Origin: a bacterium
GTDB taxonomy: Bacteria > Patescibacteriota > Minisyncoccia > Moranbacterales > UBA2206
Assembly: GCA_021777675.1 (NCBI GenBank)
Contig: JAJYDG010000004.1
Coordinates: 1 to 42,715 of the forward strand
DNA length: 42,715 nucleotides
Reading direction: 5' to 3'
The notes under the pieces were generated by a model. The model was given only the letters and a program-made list of their open reading frames with translations, did not search any database and was not told the DNA's origin. The position numbers and the translations under genes were made by a program. Position 1 is the first letter of the stretch, and each line of letters opens with the position of its first letter. This document shows positions 1 through 9,290 of the stretch, in pieces.

Positions 1-1
1 C

Positions 2-684
2 AATTTTTTATCAACCTACGCGCTGTATCCCTTATCATTATCGTTAATTTTTATTTCTATTTTTACCATCATTATTCATAATAAAATAACCAAAACAAAA
101 ACCAACTTTAAACTTACCCCCCCCCCATAGCTATCATAATCATATCCCTCCTTTTCAGTGCTATTATTCTTTGGCTAGCTCCGCTTAAAGTTGTGAGATA
201 TATTTTACCGGCGCTTCCTCTGATTATGCTTTTAATTCCGGTTGTTTTGTATTCAATAAAAAATAAATTTTATATGCTAATAATTGCCTCATTGCTTATT
301 ATTATTTATACTATAAACGCTTTCAATATTGCCAACATAACTTATCTCTATTCAAATAAACTTACAGAAATGTCAATTTCAAAAAAAACACACATGCCAT
401 TATATATTTTAAGTGAAACTGACTATAGAATGGTTTTGGAATGGTCGCCATATACTTATGACAAAAAAAGATATATATTCTTTAAAAAACCCGGCGATTT
501 AATAAACGCGATTAATGAGCGAGATGATAAACAAATCCAAGTGGCGATAGATAGCCAATACACTCGCGAAAAATCAAACGAAATTAATACTGAGTTATTA
601 AAAAAATATAATCCGGTATCCGAAACAACAACATTTACTGGCGACAATACCGGTTTTAATGTTTTTGAATTTGATTTAAAATAA
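2..684 (+). CDS. C-terminal part of a multipass membrane protein, probably GT39/ArnT-like glycosyltransferase; frame interrupted at a C10 tract (117-126)
   Basis: Frame from nt 2 reads NFLSTYALYPLSLSLIFISIFTIII...KLTPPP up to the poly-C; the ORF track frame (GTG at 193) is open back to nt 127 (IAIIIISLLFSAIILWLAPLKVVRYILPALPL). The two join if the C tract is 9 instead of 10. Confidence 0.5.
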
Positions 685-700
685 TTAATTTTCCAAAAAA

Positions 701-1615
701 ATGAAAAAAATAGCCATCTTAATTCCTTGCTATAACGAGGAAAAAACAATTGAAAAAGTAATAAAAGATTTTCACAGGGAACTGCCTCAGGCTGATGTTT
801 ATGTTTATGACAATAACTCCAAAGATCATACCGCAACAATAGCCATGAAATCGGGAGCTATCGTGCGAAAAGAAATCCGTCAGGGAAAAGGATTTGTAGT
901 CCAAAGAATGTTTCGGGAAATTGATGCCGATATTTATATTCTAGTCGATGGAGATGATACCTATCCGGCAGAAAAAGCAACTAAGATGGTTTTTGAAGTT
1001 GAAAACGGAAACGATATGGTAGTGGGAGACAGGCTGTCAAATGGCACATACGCCAATGAAAACAAGAGAAGCTTTCATGGATTTGGAAATAATCTTGTTC
1101 GTTCTCTGGTTAATATATTATTTAAATCAAACTTAAAAGATATAATGAGTGGCTATCGTGTTTTTTCCCGCGATTTCGTAAAGAATTATCCCGTACTCGT
1201 AGGAGGCTTTCAACTCGAAACGGATATGACAATTTTTGCCCTGGACAGAAACTTTGCTATTCGCGAAATTCCAATCGCATATCGCGACAGACCCAATGGT
1301 AGCATTTCAAAACTCAACACCTATTCTGATGGAATAAAAGTTATCGCTACAATTTTTAATCTTTTTCGCTATTATCGTCCCTTTCTTTATTTCTCCCTGT
1401 TTTCAATTATTTTTCTTTTGCTTGGAATAATTGTCGGAACGCCGGTTATATTGGAATATATAGAATTAAAATATATCTACAAAGTTCCTTCTGCAACTCT
1501 CGCAAGCGGACTAATTTTGTTATCGGCGCTATCTTTTTTGTGTGGAATAATCCTTGATGCCGTTAAGAGATCAAACAAAGAAGCGCTTGAAATGAATATG
1601 AAAAAAAACAACTAA
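701..1615 (+). CDS. Family 2 glycosyltransferase (DPM/DPG synthase-like) with C-terminal TM helices
   Basis: IPCYNEEKTIEKVI, LVDGDDTYP, MSGYRVFSRDF motifs; two C-terminal hydrophobic segments. Confidence 0.9.
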   Translation: MKKIAILIPCYNEEKTIEKVIKDFHRELPQADVYVYDNNSKDHTATIAMKSGAIVRKEIRQGKGFVVQRMFREIDADIYILVDGDDTYPAEKATKMVFEVENGNDMVVGDRLSNGTYANENKRSFHGFGNNLVRSLVNILFKSNLKDIMSGYRVFSRDFVKNYPVLVGGFQLETDMTIFALDRNFAIREIPIAYRDRPNGSISKLNTYSDGIKVIATIFNLFRYYRPFLYFSLFSIIFLLLGIIVGTPVILEYIELKYIYKVPSATLASGLILLSALSFLCGIILDAVKRSNKEALEMNMKKNN

Positions 1616-1641
1616 TCCATTCTCAAATAATTCAAATATCC

Positions 1642-2625
1642 ATGAAAAAAATCAATCAAAAAAAATCGCATCACCCCAACAGTCCCATTCCTCAGTGGAT
1701 ATTTTCAAGTTTTTTTTATGAATTTTATTTAAAAAATATTCAAAAACACATTCCCCTGCCGGCTTTCAGGATTGTTGATCGAATATTGGGGTTGAGAGAA
1801 AAAAAAGAAATATCAATAGATGAAAATAAAAAACAAATACAAAGGGTATTGGATATGAATATAGACGAGGTTACTGGAATTGTTTTTGAAAAATGCCACA
1901 ATCCAAGAGTATCAATAATAATTCCAATATATAATAAATGGCAATTCACCTATAACTGTCTAAAATCAATAAAAAAAAATGAACCGAAAACTGAATTTGA
2001 AATAATTGTTATCGATAATGCATCTTTCGACGATACCAGTTTGATGTTTGAAAAAATAAAAAATATAACCTATCTTAAAAATGATATCAATCTCGGATTT
2101 TCCAAAGCATGCAATCGAGGAGCAAGAAATGCTAATGGAGAATATTTATTATTCCTAAATAACGATACGGTCGCCAAAAAAAATTGGCTTGATCCGTTGA
2201 TTGATGAATTGGATAGTAATAAAAACGCTTCGATTGTCGGAAGCAAGCTCTTATTTCCTGATAATACAATTCAACACGCTGGAATTGGATTTGCCAGCGA
2301 CAAGATACCTTTTCATTTATTTTATAGATTGAATTTCAATGATTTTGCCACAAATGAGCGAAAACTTTTTGATGCCGTAACGGGAGCAAGTTTGATGATT
2401 AGAGCATCTGATTTTTTTAGGATTGGCGGATTTGATGAGCAGTATATCAATGGATTGGAAGATATTGATTTGTGCCTAAAAATCAAAGAACTGAAAAAAG
2501 AAATAGTTTACAGGCCTGACAGCGTGCTTTATCATTATGAAAGCATGAGTGATGGTCGATTTGACAGTGCAAAAGAAAATGTAAAATTATTTCTAAACAA
2601 ATGGGGTGAAAAAATAACCCCGTAA
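1642..2625 (+). CDS. Family 2 glycosyltransferase (rhamnosyltransferase-like)
   Basis: VSIIIPIYNKWQFTYNCLKSI, LLFLNNDTV, GGFDEQYINGLEDIDLCLK. Confidence 0.9.
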   Translation: MKKINQKKSHHPNSPIPQWIFSSFFYEFYLKNIQKHIPLPAFRIVDRILGLREKKEISIDENKKQIQRVLDMNIDEVTGIVFEKCHNPRVSIIIPIYNKWQFTYNCLKSIKKNEPKTEFEIIVIDNASFDDTSLMFEKIKNITYLKNDINLGFSKACNRGARNANGEYLLFLNNDTVAKKNWLDPLIDELDSNKNASIVGSKLLFPDNTIQHAGIGFASDKIPFHLFYRLNFNDFATNERKLFDAVTGASLMIRASDFFRIGGFDEQYINGLEDIDLCLKIKELKKEIVYRPDSVLYHYESMSDGRFDSAKENVKLFLNKWGEKITP

Positions 2626-2630
2626 CAATT

Positions 2631-3524
2631 TTGTTTTATAAATTGCATATGCTTACTGTTTTTTGCTCAATTTCAGAGAAAGAAATCAAACAAGCAACGG
2701 CTTGGCTTATTCCTTCACTGGAAAAACAAAAAAATATTGAGAAAATAAACTTATATTTAATCAATTATAGCGGAACAAATTCGCTGAATGTTGCTAAAAA
2801 AAATCATGGGATCGTTTCGGTCGAAGAAATCAGCAACAAGAAAAAAATGGGATTTGGCGAAGCGCATAATTTTGCTTTCAAAAAAATATTGCCAAAAAAT
2901 CATTTTTTAATTATAAACCCCGATGTTTATTTGAATAAAAACTGCATATCAAAAATGATTGAAACCATTCAATCCGATCAAACTATTGGAATTGTCGAGG
3001 CTCGCCAAATGCCATTTGAACATCCGAAAGAATACAATAAAAAAACAAAAGAAACTCCGTGGGCAAGCGGATTTGGCATGCTTATCAATTCCGCTTTTTT
3101 TAAAAAAGTAAATGGATTTGATGAAAAGTTTTGGATGTATTGCGAGGATGTTGATCTTTCTTGGAGAGCATGGATAAATGATTACCGAATAATCTACAAT
3201 CCCCTTGCCACCGCCTACCATTTTACCGGGATATATTCCAGATACAGAAATGATCGCTATTATCTGGAACAATTTTGGAGTGCAAGAAATTTCCTATATC
3301 TAGCTTATAAATTTTTTGGAAATGACGGAGCGGATCGCGGAATAAAAATATTTGAAAGCACGAATTATCCGAAAAATTTCAAAAATGCAGTTATGCAATC
3401 TTTTCAGGAGCTGAAAATAACAACGACTGATGACTTTTTCAATAAAAATAAAAAGAAAATACTTTCATTAAATACTAAAATAAAAATAACAGGATTTAAT
3501 TTATACCATGAAACAAGAAATTAA
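2631..3524 (+). CDS. Family 2 glycosyltransferase
   Basis: IINPDVYLNKNCI, GFDEKFWMYCEDVDLSWRAW, typical of the rhamnosyltransferase subgroup. Confidence 0.88.
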   Translation: MFYKLHMLTVFCSISEKEIKQATAWLIPSLEKQKNIEKINLYLINYSGTNSLNVAKKNHGIVSVEEISNKKKMGFGEAHNFAFKKILPKNHFLIINPDVYLNKNCISKMIETIQSDQTIGIVEARQMPFEHPKEYNKKTKETPWASGFGMLINSAFFKKVNGFDEKFWMYCEDVDLSWRAWINDYRIIYNPLATAYHFTGIYSRYRNDRYYLEQFWSARNFLYLAYKFFGNDGADRGIKIFESTNYPKNFKNAVMQSFQELKITTTDDFFNKNKKKILSLNTKIKITGFNLYHETRN

Positions 3525-5241
3525 AAAATCTATGCAGACAGAAATTGCAAAAACAAATTTTCGCTATTTTTTCATATCTGAAAAATTTGAAAACCCCTTA
3601 ATCGAATCAGTTATCAAAGAAAGCGATTTGGTGAATTTTTTAAATGAAACTATACATACTTGCCAAGAGGATTATATCTTGCTTTTTAAAGACACCTGCT
3701 TTTTCCCACTGAATATGGCGGATATGATCCAACAATGCATAAAAAAAGCGAATGATGAATTTGGAGAGGGATCTTGGGCGATAATCGGAAATTACGGATT
3801 AGAATTTTTATCGGAAAAAATTTTAAAATATAAAACTGACTCACAAACGGCAATAATTCCAAGCGGATCGCCATATCCGCGCTTTGCATCATACCTAGAC
3901 GGTGATGTTATTTTATTGAACATTAAAAATATTCGCAAAAACAACATTGCATTTCCGCCGGTCAAGATTGACTTAAGATCTTCAGATATTTTTTTAATTT
4001 TATTATGCGAGGCGTATAAAAACAATTTAATTTGCGCCATAGATTCCAAGCTATACGCAAAAGATATCGATGAAAGAAAAAAGATTGCACATCAAGAAAA
4101 TGATTATCTTGCCGAATATTGGAGAAATAATTATATAAACAATTCAATCAAAACAATATCCGGAACGATTGAAATTGAAAATGATTTGAATTATCTTAAG
4201 CAAAACGCTATTGATAAGAGAGCGGATTTTTATGAAAATATCAGATCAGCCATATTTAATATTTATCGTGAAAGAGAAAAAAAAACCATTTTCATCCTAA
4301 TCAGAACAAGGCTTAATCGCCCCAATCAAATTAGGCGGTTACTTGATTCCATAGAAATAGCAAATGCTTATTATCGGGAAAATATTAACATCGCCGTCAT
4401 TCTATCCGTTAATAACTATACCGTCACCAATCCTGAAATGAATATTTCAGAATTAAAAAAAACATACAAAGATATCTCTTTTTTATCTTTTGTCCTAAAT
4501 GAACCTTTTGAATATTTTCCTCGAGTTTCCGCCATAAAAGGCGCTCTAAAGTTAATAACCGAGTCTAAAAATAATTTTATTTGGATTGTTGATGATGACG
4601 ATTTTATTTATCCGGATGCCTTTGCTCACATTCCTTTTTTCTTGAATGATAAGAGTATTTTTCTTGGAAATTCATTTGCTTTTAAAGAAAAATGGGATAA
4701 AGATAGCGACACGACTTTTCCAATAGAAAGTAAAAAGAAAATGCTATTTGATACTTCACTATATTATAACTTCGCCAATGGCAACAATCCTGTTCCTATG
4801 TGTTCAATTATTTTTCCGGCACAAACGCTAAAAAATATATTTAACAAATATGCTTTGAAAGGAGATTATTATGAAGATTACGCTTTATTTATTCTTGCAC
4901 AAAAAAATATCAACGTTAACCATTACCCGATTTTAATTGCCGGCATATCATACCATGGACTCAGTCAAACAATGAATACGAATGTGGATAAATGGAATAG
5001 TAGTTATGCCACTTTTATTTCAGAAATTGTAAATTGCCAAATTATCGATGAATGGACGGAAAATTTCATTAACGAACAAAAAAATGAAATTGCGCAAAAA
5101 AATCAAATAATCGCCGATACAAAAAGAGAACTTCACGCCATTAAAATTTCTCTGCAATGGAGAATTCCCAATTTTTTCTATCGCTTATATGTAAATCATA
5201 TTCAAACGCTATTTGTGAAAAAAATAGAAAATAGAAAATAA
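3508..5241 (+). CDS. Glycosyltransferase-like protein (GT-A-like central domain)
   Basis: FILIRTRLNRPNQIRRLLDSIE ... WIVDDDDFIYPDAF; start overlaps the upstream ORF. Confidence 0.7.
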   Translation: MKQEIKKSMQTEIAKTNFRYFFISEKFENPLIESVIKESDLVNFLNETIHTCQEDYILLFKDTCFFPLNMADMIQQCIKKANDEFGEGSWAIIGNYGLEFLSEKILKYKTDSQTAIIPSGSPYPRFASYLDGDVILLNIKNIRKNNIAFPPVKIDLRSSDIFLILLCEAYKNNLICAIDSKLYAKDIDERKKIAHQENDYLAEYWRNNYINNSIKTISGTIEIENDLNYLKQNAIDKRADFYENIRSAIFNIYREREKKTIFILIRTRLNRPNQIRRLLDSIEIANAYYRENINIAVILSVNNYTVTNPEMNISELKKTYKDISFLSFVLNEPFEYFPRVSAIKGALKLITESKNNFIWIVDDDDFIYPDAFAHIPFFLNDKSIFLGNSFAFKEKWDKDSDTTFPIESKKKMLFDTSLYYNFANGNNPVPMCSIIFPAQTLKNIFNKYALKGDYYEDYALFILAQKNINVNHYPILIAGISYHGLSQTMNTNVDKWNSSYATFISEIVNCQIIDEWTENFINEQKNEIAQKNQIIADTKRELHAIKISLQWRIPNFFYRLYVNHIQTLFVKKIENRK

Positions 5242-5246
5242 GGAAT

Positions 5247-7109
5247 TTAATTTACCGGCACATACCACGCAATGCCTTCATAGCTCCAAACACTGGTTGG
5301 ATAATTGGCGATAACATAATTTTTTTCCGCTTCGGAAGCGGTATAGAAATGTCCTTGTTTGGTGTCGCTCCAAAAACGATATACCGGCTGTGTATCAGCC
5401 ATTTGAGTGGCATAAACATAAAAAGCAATGCCTTCATAACTCCAAACACTGGTTGGATAATTGGCGATAACATAATTTTTTTCCGCTTCCGAAGCAGTAT
5501 AGAAATGTCCTTGTTTGGTGTCGCTCCAAAAACGATATACCGGCGTAATGCCCGTCCCGGTCTGATTAAAAGCGCGATAAGCAATGCCTTCATAGCTCCA
5601 AACACTAGTCGGATAATTGGCGATAACATAATTTTTTTCCGCTTCGGAAGCAGTAAAAAAATGATGCTGTTTAGTGTCGCTCCAAAAACGATATACATTT
5701 GTAGAGTCTGGAACGACTGGCGGATTATTCGCCATATTCAAAGCACTCTCCATATTGAGCCTTTTTCCTGAATTGATTTTTTGTATTTCGGCGCTCGTCT
5801 TTAACGGATCACCGGAATTCAATAAAATATAACGCATTTGTTCAATACTTAAATTTGGATTTTTTTCATATAATAATGCGGAAACGCCAGAAACGTATGG
5901 TGCGGAAAATGAGGTTCCATCTCCTATTGAATAAGCTGAGAGATTATTTGTGGAAACAATATTTTCTCCCGGCGCTGCAAGATCAACCGATGTTGATCCG
6001 TAATCGCTAAAAGTTGAAATATAATCGCTTTGATTAGTCGATGCTACAGAAATAATATTCAAACTTGTATAATCCGAAGGATAAAAATGAGAACTGTCGT
6101 TATTCGTACCGCTATTACCGGCAGCTGCGACAAAAATTCCGGGAAAAGAGTCAATTGCGTTCTTTTCAAGTTGTGAATAATCCACTCCGCCATAACTGGC
6201 ATTTATCACTTTCGCTCCATTATTTTTGGCAAAATTTATCGCATTGATTTCAGAAGCAACATCAAATCCGAATTTAATCACCATTATTTTTGTATGGTTA
6301 TAGTAGCTTGTTCCACTAACCCCGATTGAATTGTTGGTGCTTGCTCCGAATATTCCCGATGTCATACTTCCATGTCCGTCAGTATCGCTTGGATCGTTAT
6401 TTCTCGCCGCATAATTCCAGCCATGATTGGGGCAACCGCCTGAGATGGAAACATTATTTTCATCTTTGCAAAAAGTTCCATCCCACATATTTCCGACCAA
6501 ATCCGGATGGCTATAATCCGCTCCGGTGTCAATATCTGCCACGATTGCCGTTCCTGCTGAAGAACTTTCATTGTTCCAGCCGGAAATAGCACCAATATCG
6601 GCTCCGGCGGTTCCGGTAATTCCATTTACTGTTTGACCGGTATTATTAAGCGCCCATAAATAATTTGAAAAATAGGCGTCATTAGGTGTCGCCGTCGGAT
6701 ATCTTTTGAAATTAGGCTCCGCCAATTCAATTGATGGATCGGATTTTAATTTTTTGATTGTCTTATCGACTGAATCGCTTGTTTGCAAAAGTCGAATATT
6801 CAAATCGGAAAATTCCGCCAATTTAGTAAAATTTTTTTCTTTTTCGAAATTATCCGCCTTTGATTCCCCTGATGGTTTTTTTAAATTAATTGCGCTTTTT
6901 TTATACTTAACCAAAACTTCGCCTTCCGCATAGTCGTTATTTTTGTATTTTTTTACTTCGGCAGTTTGCCTTGACGAAAAATTAAGAGTTTGTTCGGCTG
7001 CTCCGGAATAATTGCGCAAAAGGAAAAAAAAGGCAATCGCAAAAAAAACAATCCCGACAATTTTTTTGGTTGAAAATATTTTTTTATTTCTTTGCATATT
7101 GAATGGCAT
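5247..7109 (-). CDS. Secreted S8 subtilisin-family serine protease with three C-terminal DUF5648-like repeats
   Basis: N-terminal signal/TM; Asp ADIDTGADYSHPDL, His DTDGHGSMTSGI, Ser GTSFSAPYVSG; three YRFWSDTKQ(G/H)HF(Y/F)TASEAEKNYVIANYPTSVWSYEGIA units. Confidence 0.93.
   Translation of the reverse strand: MPFNMQRNKKIFSTKKIVGIVFFAIAFFFLLRNYSGAAEQTLNFSSRQTAEVKKYKNNDYAEGEVLVKYKKSAINLKKPSGESKADNFEKEKNFTKLAEFSDLNIRLLQTSDSVDKTIKKLKSDPSIELAEPNFKRYPTATPNDAYFSNYLWALNNTGQTVNGITGTAGADIGAISGWNNESSSAGTAIVADIDTGADYSHPDLVGNMWDGTFCKDENNVSISGGCPNHGWNYAARNNDPSDTDGHGSMTSGIFGASTNNSIGVSGTSYYNHTKIMVIKFGFDVASEINAINFAKNNGAKVINASYGGVDYSQLEKNAIDSFPGIFVAAAGNSGTNNDSSHFYPSDYTSLNIISVASTNQSDYISTFSDYGSTSVDLAAPGENIVSTNNLSAYSIGDGTSFSAPYVSGVSALLYEKNPNLSIEQMRYILLNSGDPLKTSAEIQKINSGKRLNMESALNMANNPPVVPDSTNVYRFWSDTKQHHFFTASEAEKNYVIANYPTSVWSYEGIAYRAFNQTGTGITPVYRFWSDTKQGHFYTASEAEKNYVIANYPTSVWSYEGIAFYVYATQMADTQPVYRFWSDTKQGHFYTASEAEKNYVIANYPTSVWSYEGIAWYVPVN
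5269..5699 (-). repeat. Three near-identical ~118-bp coding repeats in the S8 protease C-terminus
   Basis: The block 'gcaatgccttcatagctccaaacactggttggataattggcgataacataattttttt...tcgctccaaaaacgatata' recurs three times. Confidence 0.9.
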
Positions 7110-7236
7110 ACAAAACGATATTGTTCGTTAAAATTATATAAATATTATAACAGCCAATCGCTATACATACAATCAAATGGCAAAAAAACGCTTCTCGACT
7201 AAAATTTCCCCCTATGCTAATATTTAAATACCAATT

Positions 7237-9258
7237 ATGAAAAATCCCCTAATTGCAATTCCCGCATACAAAAAAACTCTTACGGAATTTGAAAGAATTT
7301 CCCTTGTTCAATGTTGCAAAATTCTAAAAAAGCATATCTTTTTTTTAATTTGCCCTCGGCAACTAGATATATCCGCCTATGAATTCATACTAAAAAAATA
7401 TGCAATTGATTATGAAATAGCCAGATTTGACGATATTTTTTTTAGTAACATCGAAAAATATAATGAATTAATGCTAAATGCTAATTTCTATGAACACTTT
7501 GCAAACTATGATTTTATGCTGATTTACCAATTAGATGCTTATGTTTTTAGTGACAGCTTAGATTATTGGCGCGCTAAAAATTATGACTATATTGGAGCAC
7601 CTTGGTTTGAAAATTTCAGTTCAAGCGACGATGAGGCAAAATTATTAAATATTGCCGGAAATGGTGGTTTTTCACTAAGAAAAATTGATAGTTTCATAAA
7701 TTTGCTTGGATGTAATAAAAATGAAACGGCTTCATTTATTAGCGAATATATAAAAAACGGCCAAAATGAAGATATGTTTTTCAGCAAATTTGCAAAAAAT
7801 ATTGATAATAATTTTAAGGTTGCTCCGCCTAATGAAGCAATGCGTTTTTCTTTCGAATGCCAACCGCAAAAACTCTACAAAATGACTAATGAAAAATTGC
7901 CCTTTGGCTGTCATGGATGGGACCGCTACGATTTTGGTTTTTGGGAAAATTTTATAGATCTAAAAAATGTTGATTTTAAAAAAGAAAATAAATCAAATTT
8001 AGAAAAAATTTCCACCTTGCGAGAAAAACTGGACAAAGAAAAGGAAAGATTCGAAAATGTGAATGCTTCATTGGAATTAATTGAGTCGCAAAAAGCCATG
8101 CTGTCCGCTGAACTATCGGTCATTTATGCTTCTTACACATGGAAAGTCGCCTTGTTTTTGCAAAAAATACTCAACATACTGATTCCTCAAAATACATTGC
8201 GCAATAAACTGGCAGTTTCTTCTTTTCGCATGCTACGCAAAACAGTCCTAAAAATTATTGAGATAAAAAAAAGGCTATGGGAAATATTTTTGCAAACAAA
8301 AAACCGCATAATAAAACCTCTGCCGAGAAAAAAAATCAAACCGAATTTAGAATCCAAAAAAATAGTCTACATCGATCATTCCTATCATAATAAAACCAAG
8401 TCCAGCGATTTTCTTTTGAACTATTTGAAAGAATATTTTGATGTGGAAATAGTATATGACAACAGCTGGAATGGCCAAGCTTTTCCCGATTTGTCTTTTG
8501 TTGATGAAAGCTATTTGGGTATAGTTTTTTTTCAAAATTTACCATCTATTGAAACATTAAAAACACTTAAAAATGACAACCTGATTTTTTTTCCGATGTA
8601 TGATCAATCCGGTAATCTTGGTTGTGATTTTTGGAACAAGCATCGTAATTTGAAAATTATCAATTTTTCTCAAACCTTGCATAAAAAACTTTTAAAATGG
8701 GGCATAGAATCAACCTATATCCAATATTTTCCCGATCCGGAAGAATTTATACCGGGGAAAAAAGACGAGATTTTTTTCTGGCAAAGATTAACCGAGATCA
8801 ATTTTGACATAATTAAAAAACTTTTTGAAAATAAAGAACTAAAAATTCACATTCATACGGCACTTGATCCGGGACAAAATTTCACCAGACCAAAAAAAAC
8901 AGATGAACAAAAATTTCAAATCACCTATTCCGATTGGTTTGAATCAAAAACAGAAATGCAAGATCTGATTAAGCAAAAAGGTATCTATATCGCTCCCAGA
9001 AAAATGGAAGGAATCGGATTGTCTTTTTTGGAGGCAATGGCAATGGGCAAAGCCATTATTGCAATTGACAATCCGACAATGAACGAATATATTCGCCACA
9101 ACGAAACCGGTTATTTGTTCAATCTAAAAAAACCCATAAAAATCGAGTTGTCCCATATTGAAGAAATTCAAAGAAACACCCATACCTATATGCAGGCAGG
9201 CTATAAAAAATGGGAGATAGAAAAAAAAGCCATTATTGATATCATTAAAAGCGCCTAA
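7237..9258 (+). CDS. DUF5672-like domain fused to a C-terminal GT1/GT4-like glycosyltransferase domain
   Basis: N-term NPLIAIPAYKK...LIYQLDAYVFSDSLDYWRAKNYDYIGAPWF is DUF5672-like; C-term APRKMEGIGLSFLEAMAMGKAIIAIDNPTMNEYI is GT-B-like. Confidence 0.75.
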   Translation: MKNPLIAIPAYKKTLTEFERISLVQCCKILKKHIFFLICPRQLDISAYEFILKKYAIDYEIARFDDIFFSNIEKYNELMLNANFYEHFANYDFMLIYQLDAYVFSDSLDYWRAKNYDYIGAPWFENFSSSDDEAKLLNIAGNGGFSLRKIDSFINLLGCNKNETASFISEYIKNGQNEDMFFSKFAKNIDNNFKVAPPNEAMRFSFECQPQKLYKMTNEKLPFGCHGWDRYDFGFWENFIDLKNVDFKKENKSNLEKISTLREKLDKEKERFENVNASLELIESQKAMLSAELSVIYASYTWKVALFLQKILNILIPQNTLRNKLAVSSFRMLRKTVLKIIEIKKRLWEIFLQTKNRIIKPLPRKKIKPNLESKKIVYIDHSYHNKTKSSDFLLNYLKEYFDVEIVYDNSWNGQAFPDLSFVDESYLGIVFFQNLPSIETLKTLKNDNLIFFPMYDQSGNLGCDFWNKHRNLKIINFSQTLHKKLLKWGIESTYIQYFPDPEEFIPGKKDEIFFWQRLTEINFDIIKKLFENKELKIHIHTALDPGQNFTRPKKTDEQKFQITYSDWFESKTEMQDLIKQKGIYIAPRKMEGIGLSFLEAMAMGKAIIAIDNPTMNEYIRHNETGYLFNLKKPIKIELSHIEEIQRNTHTYMQAGYKKWEIEKKAIIDIIKSA

Positions 9259-9290
9259 AAAAATAATTTTAATTATAAATTTAAACATAA

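Noticed and set aside
456-839. 127-aa minus-strand ORF
   Set aside because: Antisense to two plus-strand coding frames; composition typical of a shadow ORF.
5252-5771. Long overlapping ORFs (148 aa minus-strand alternative frame, 140 aa plus strand) over the S8 protease repeats
   Set aside because: They are frame shadows kept open by the near-identical repeats; no independent motif, while the main frame encodes a convincing protease.
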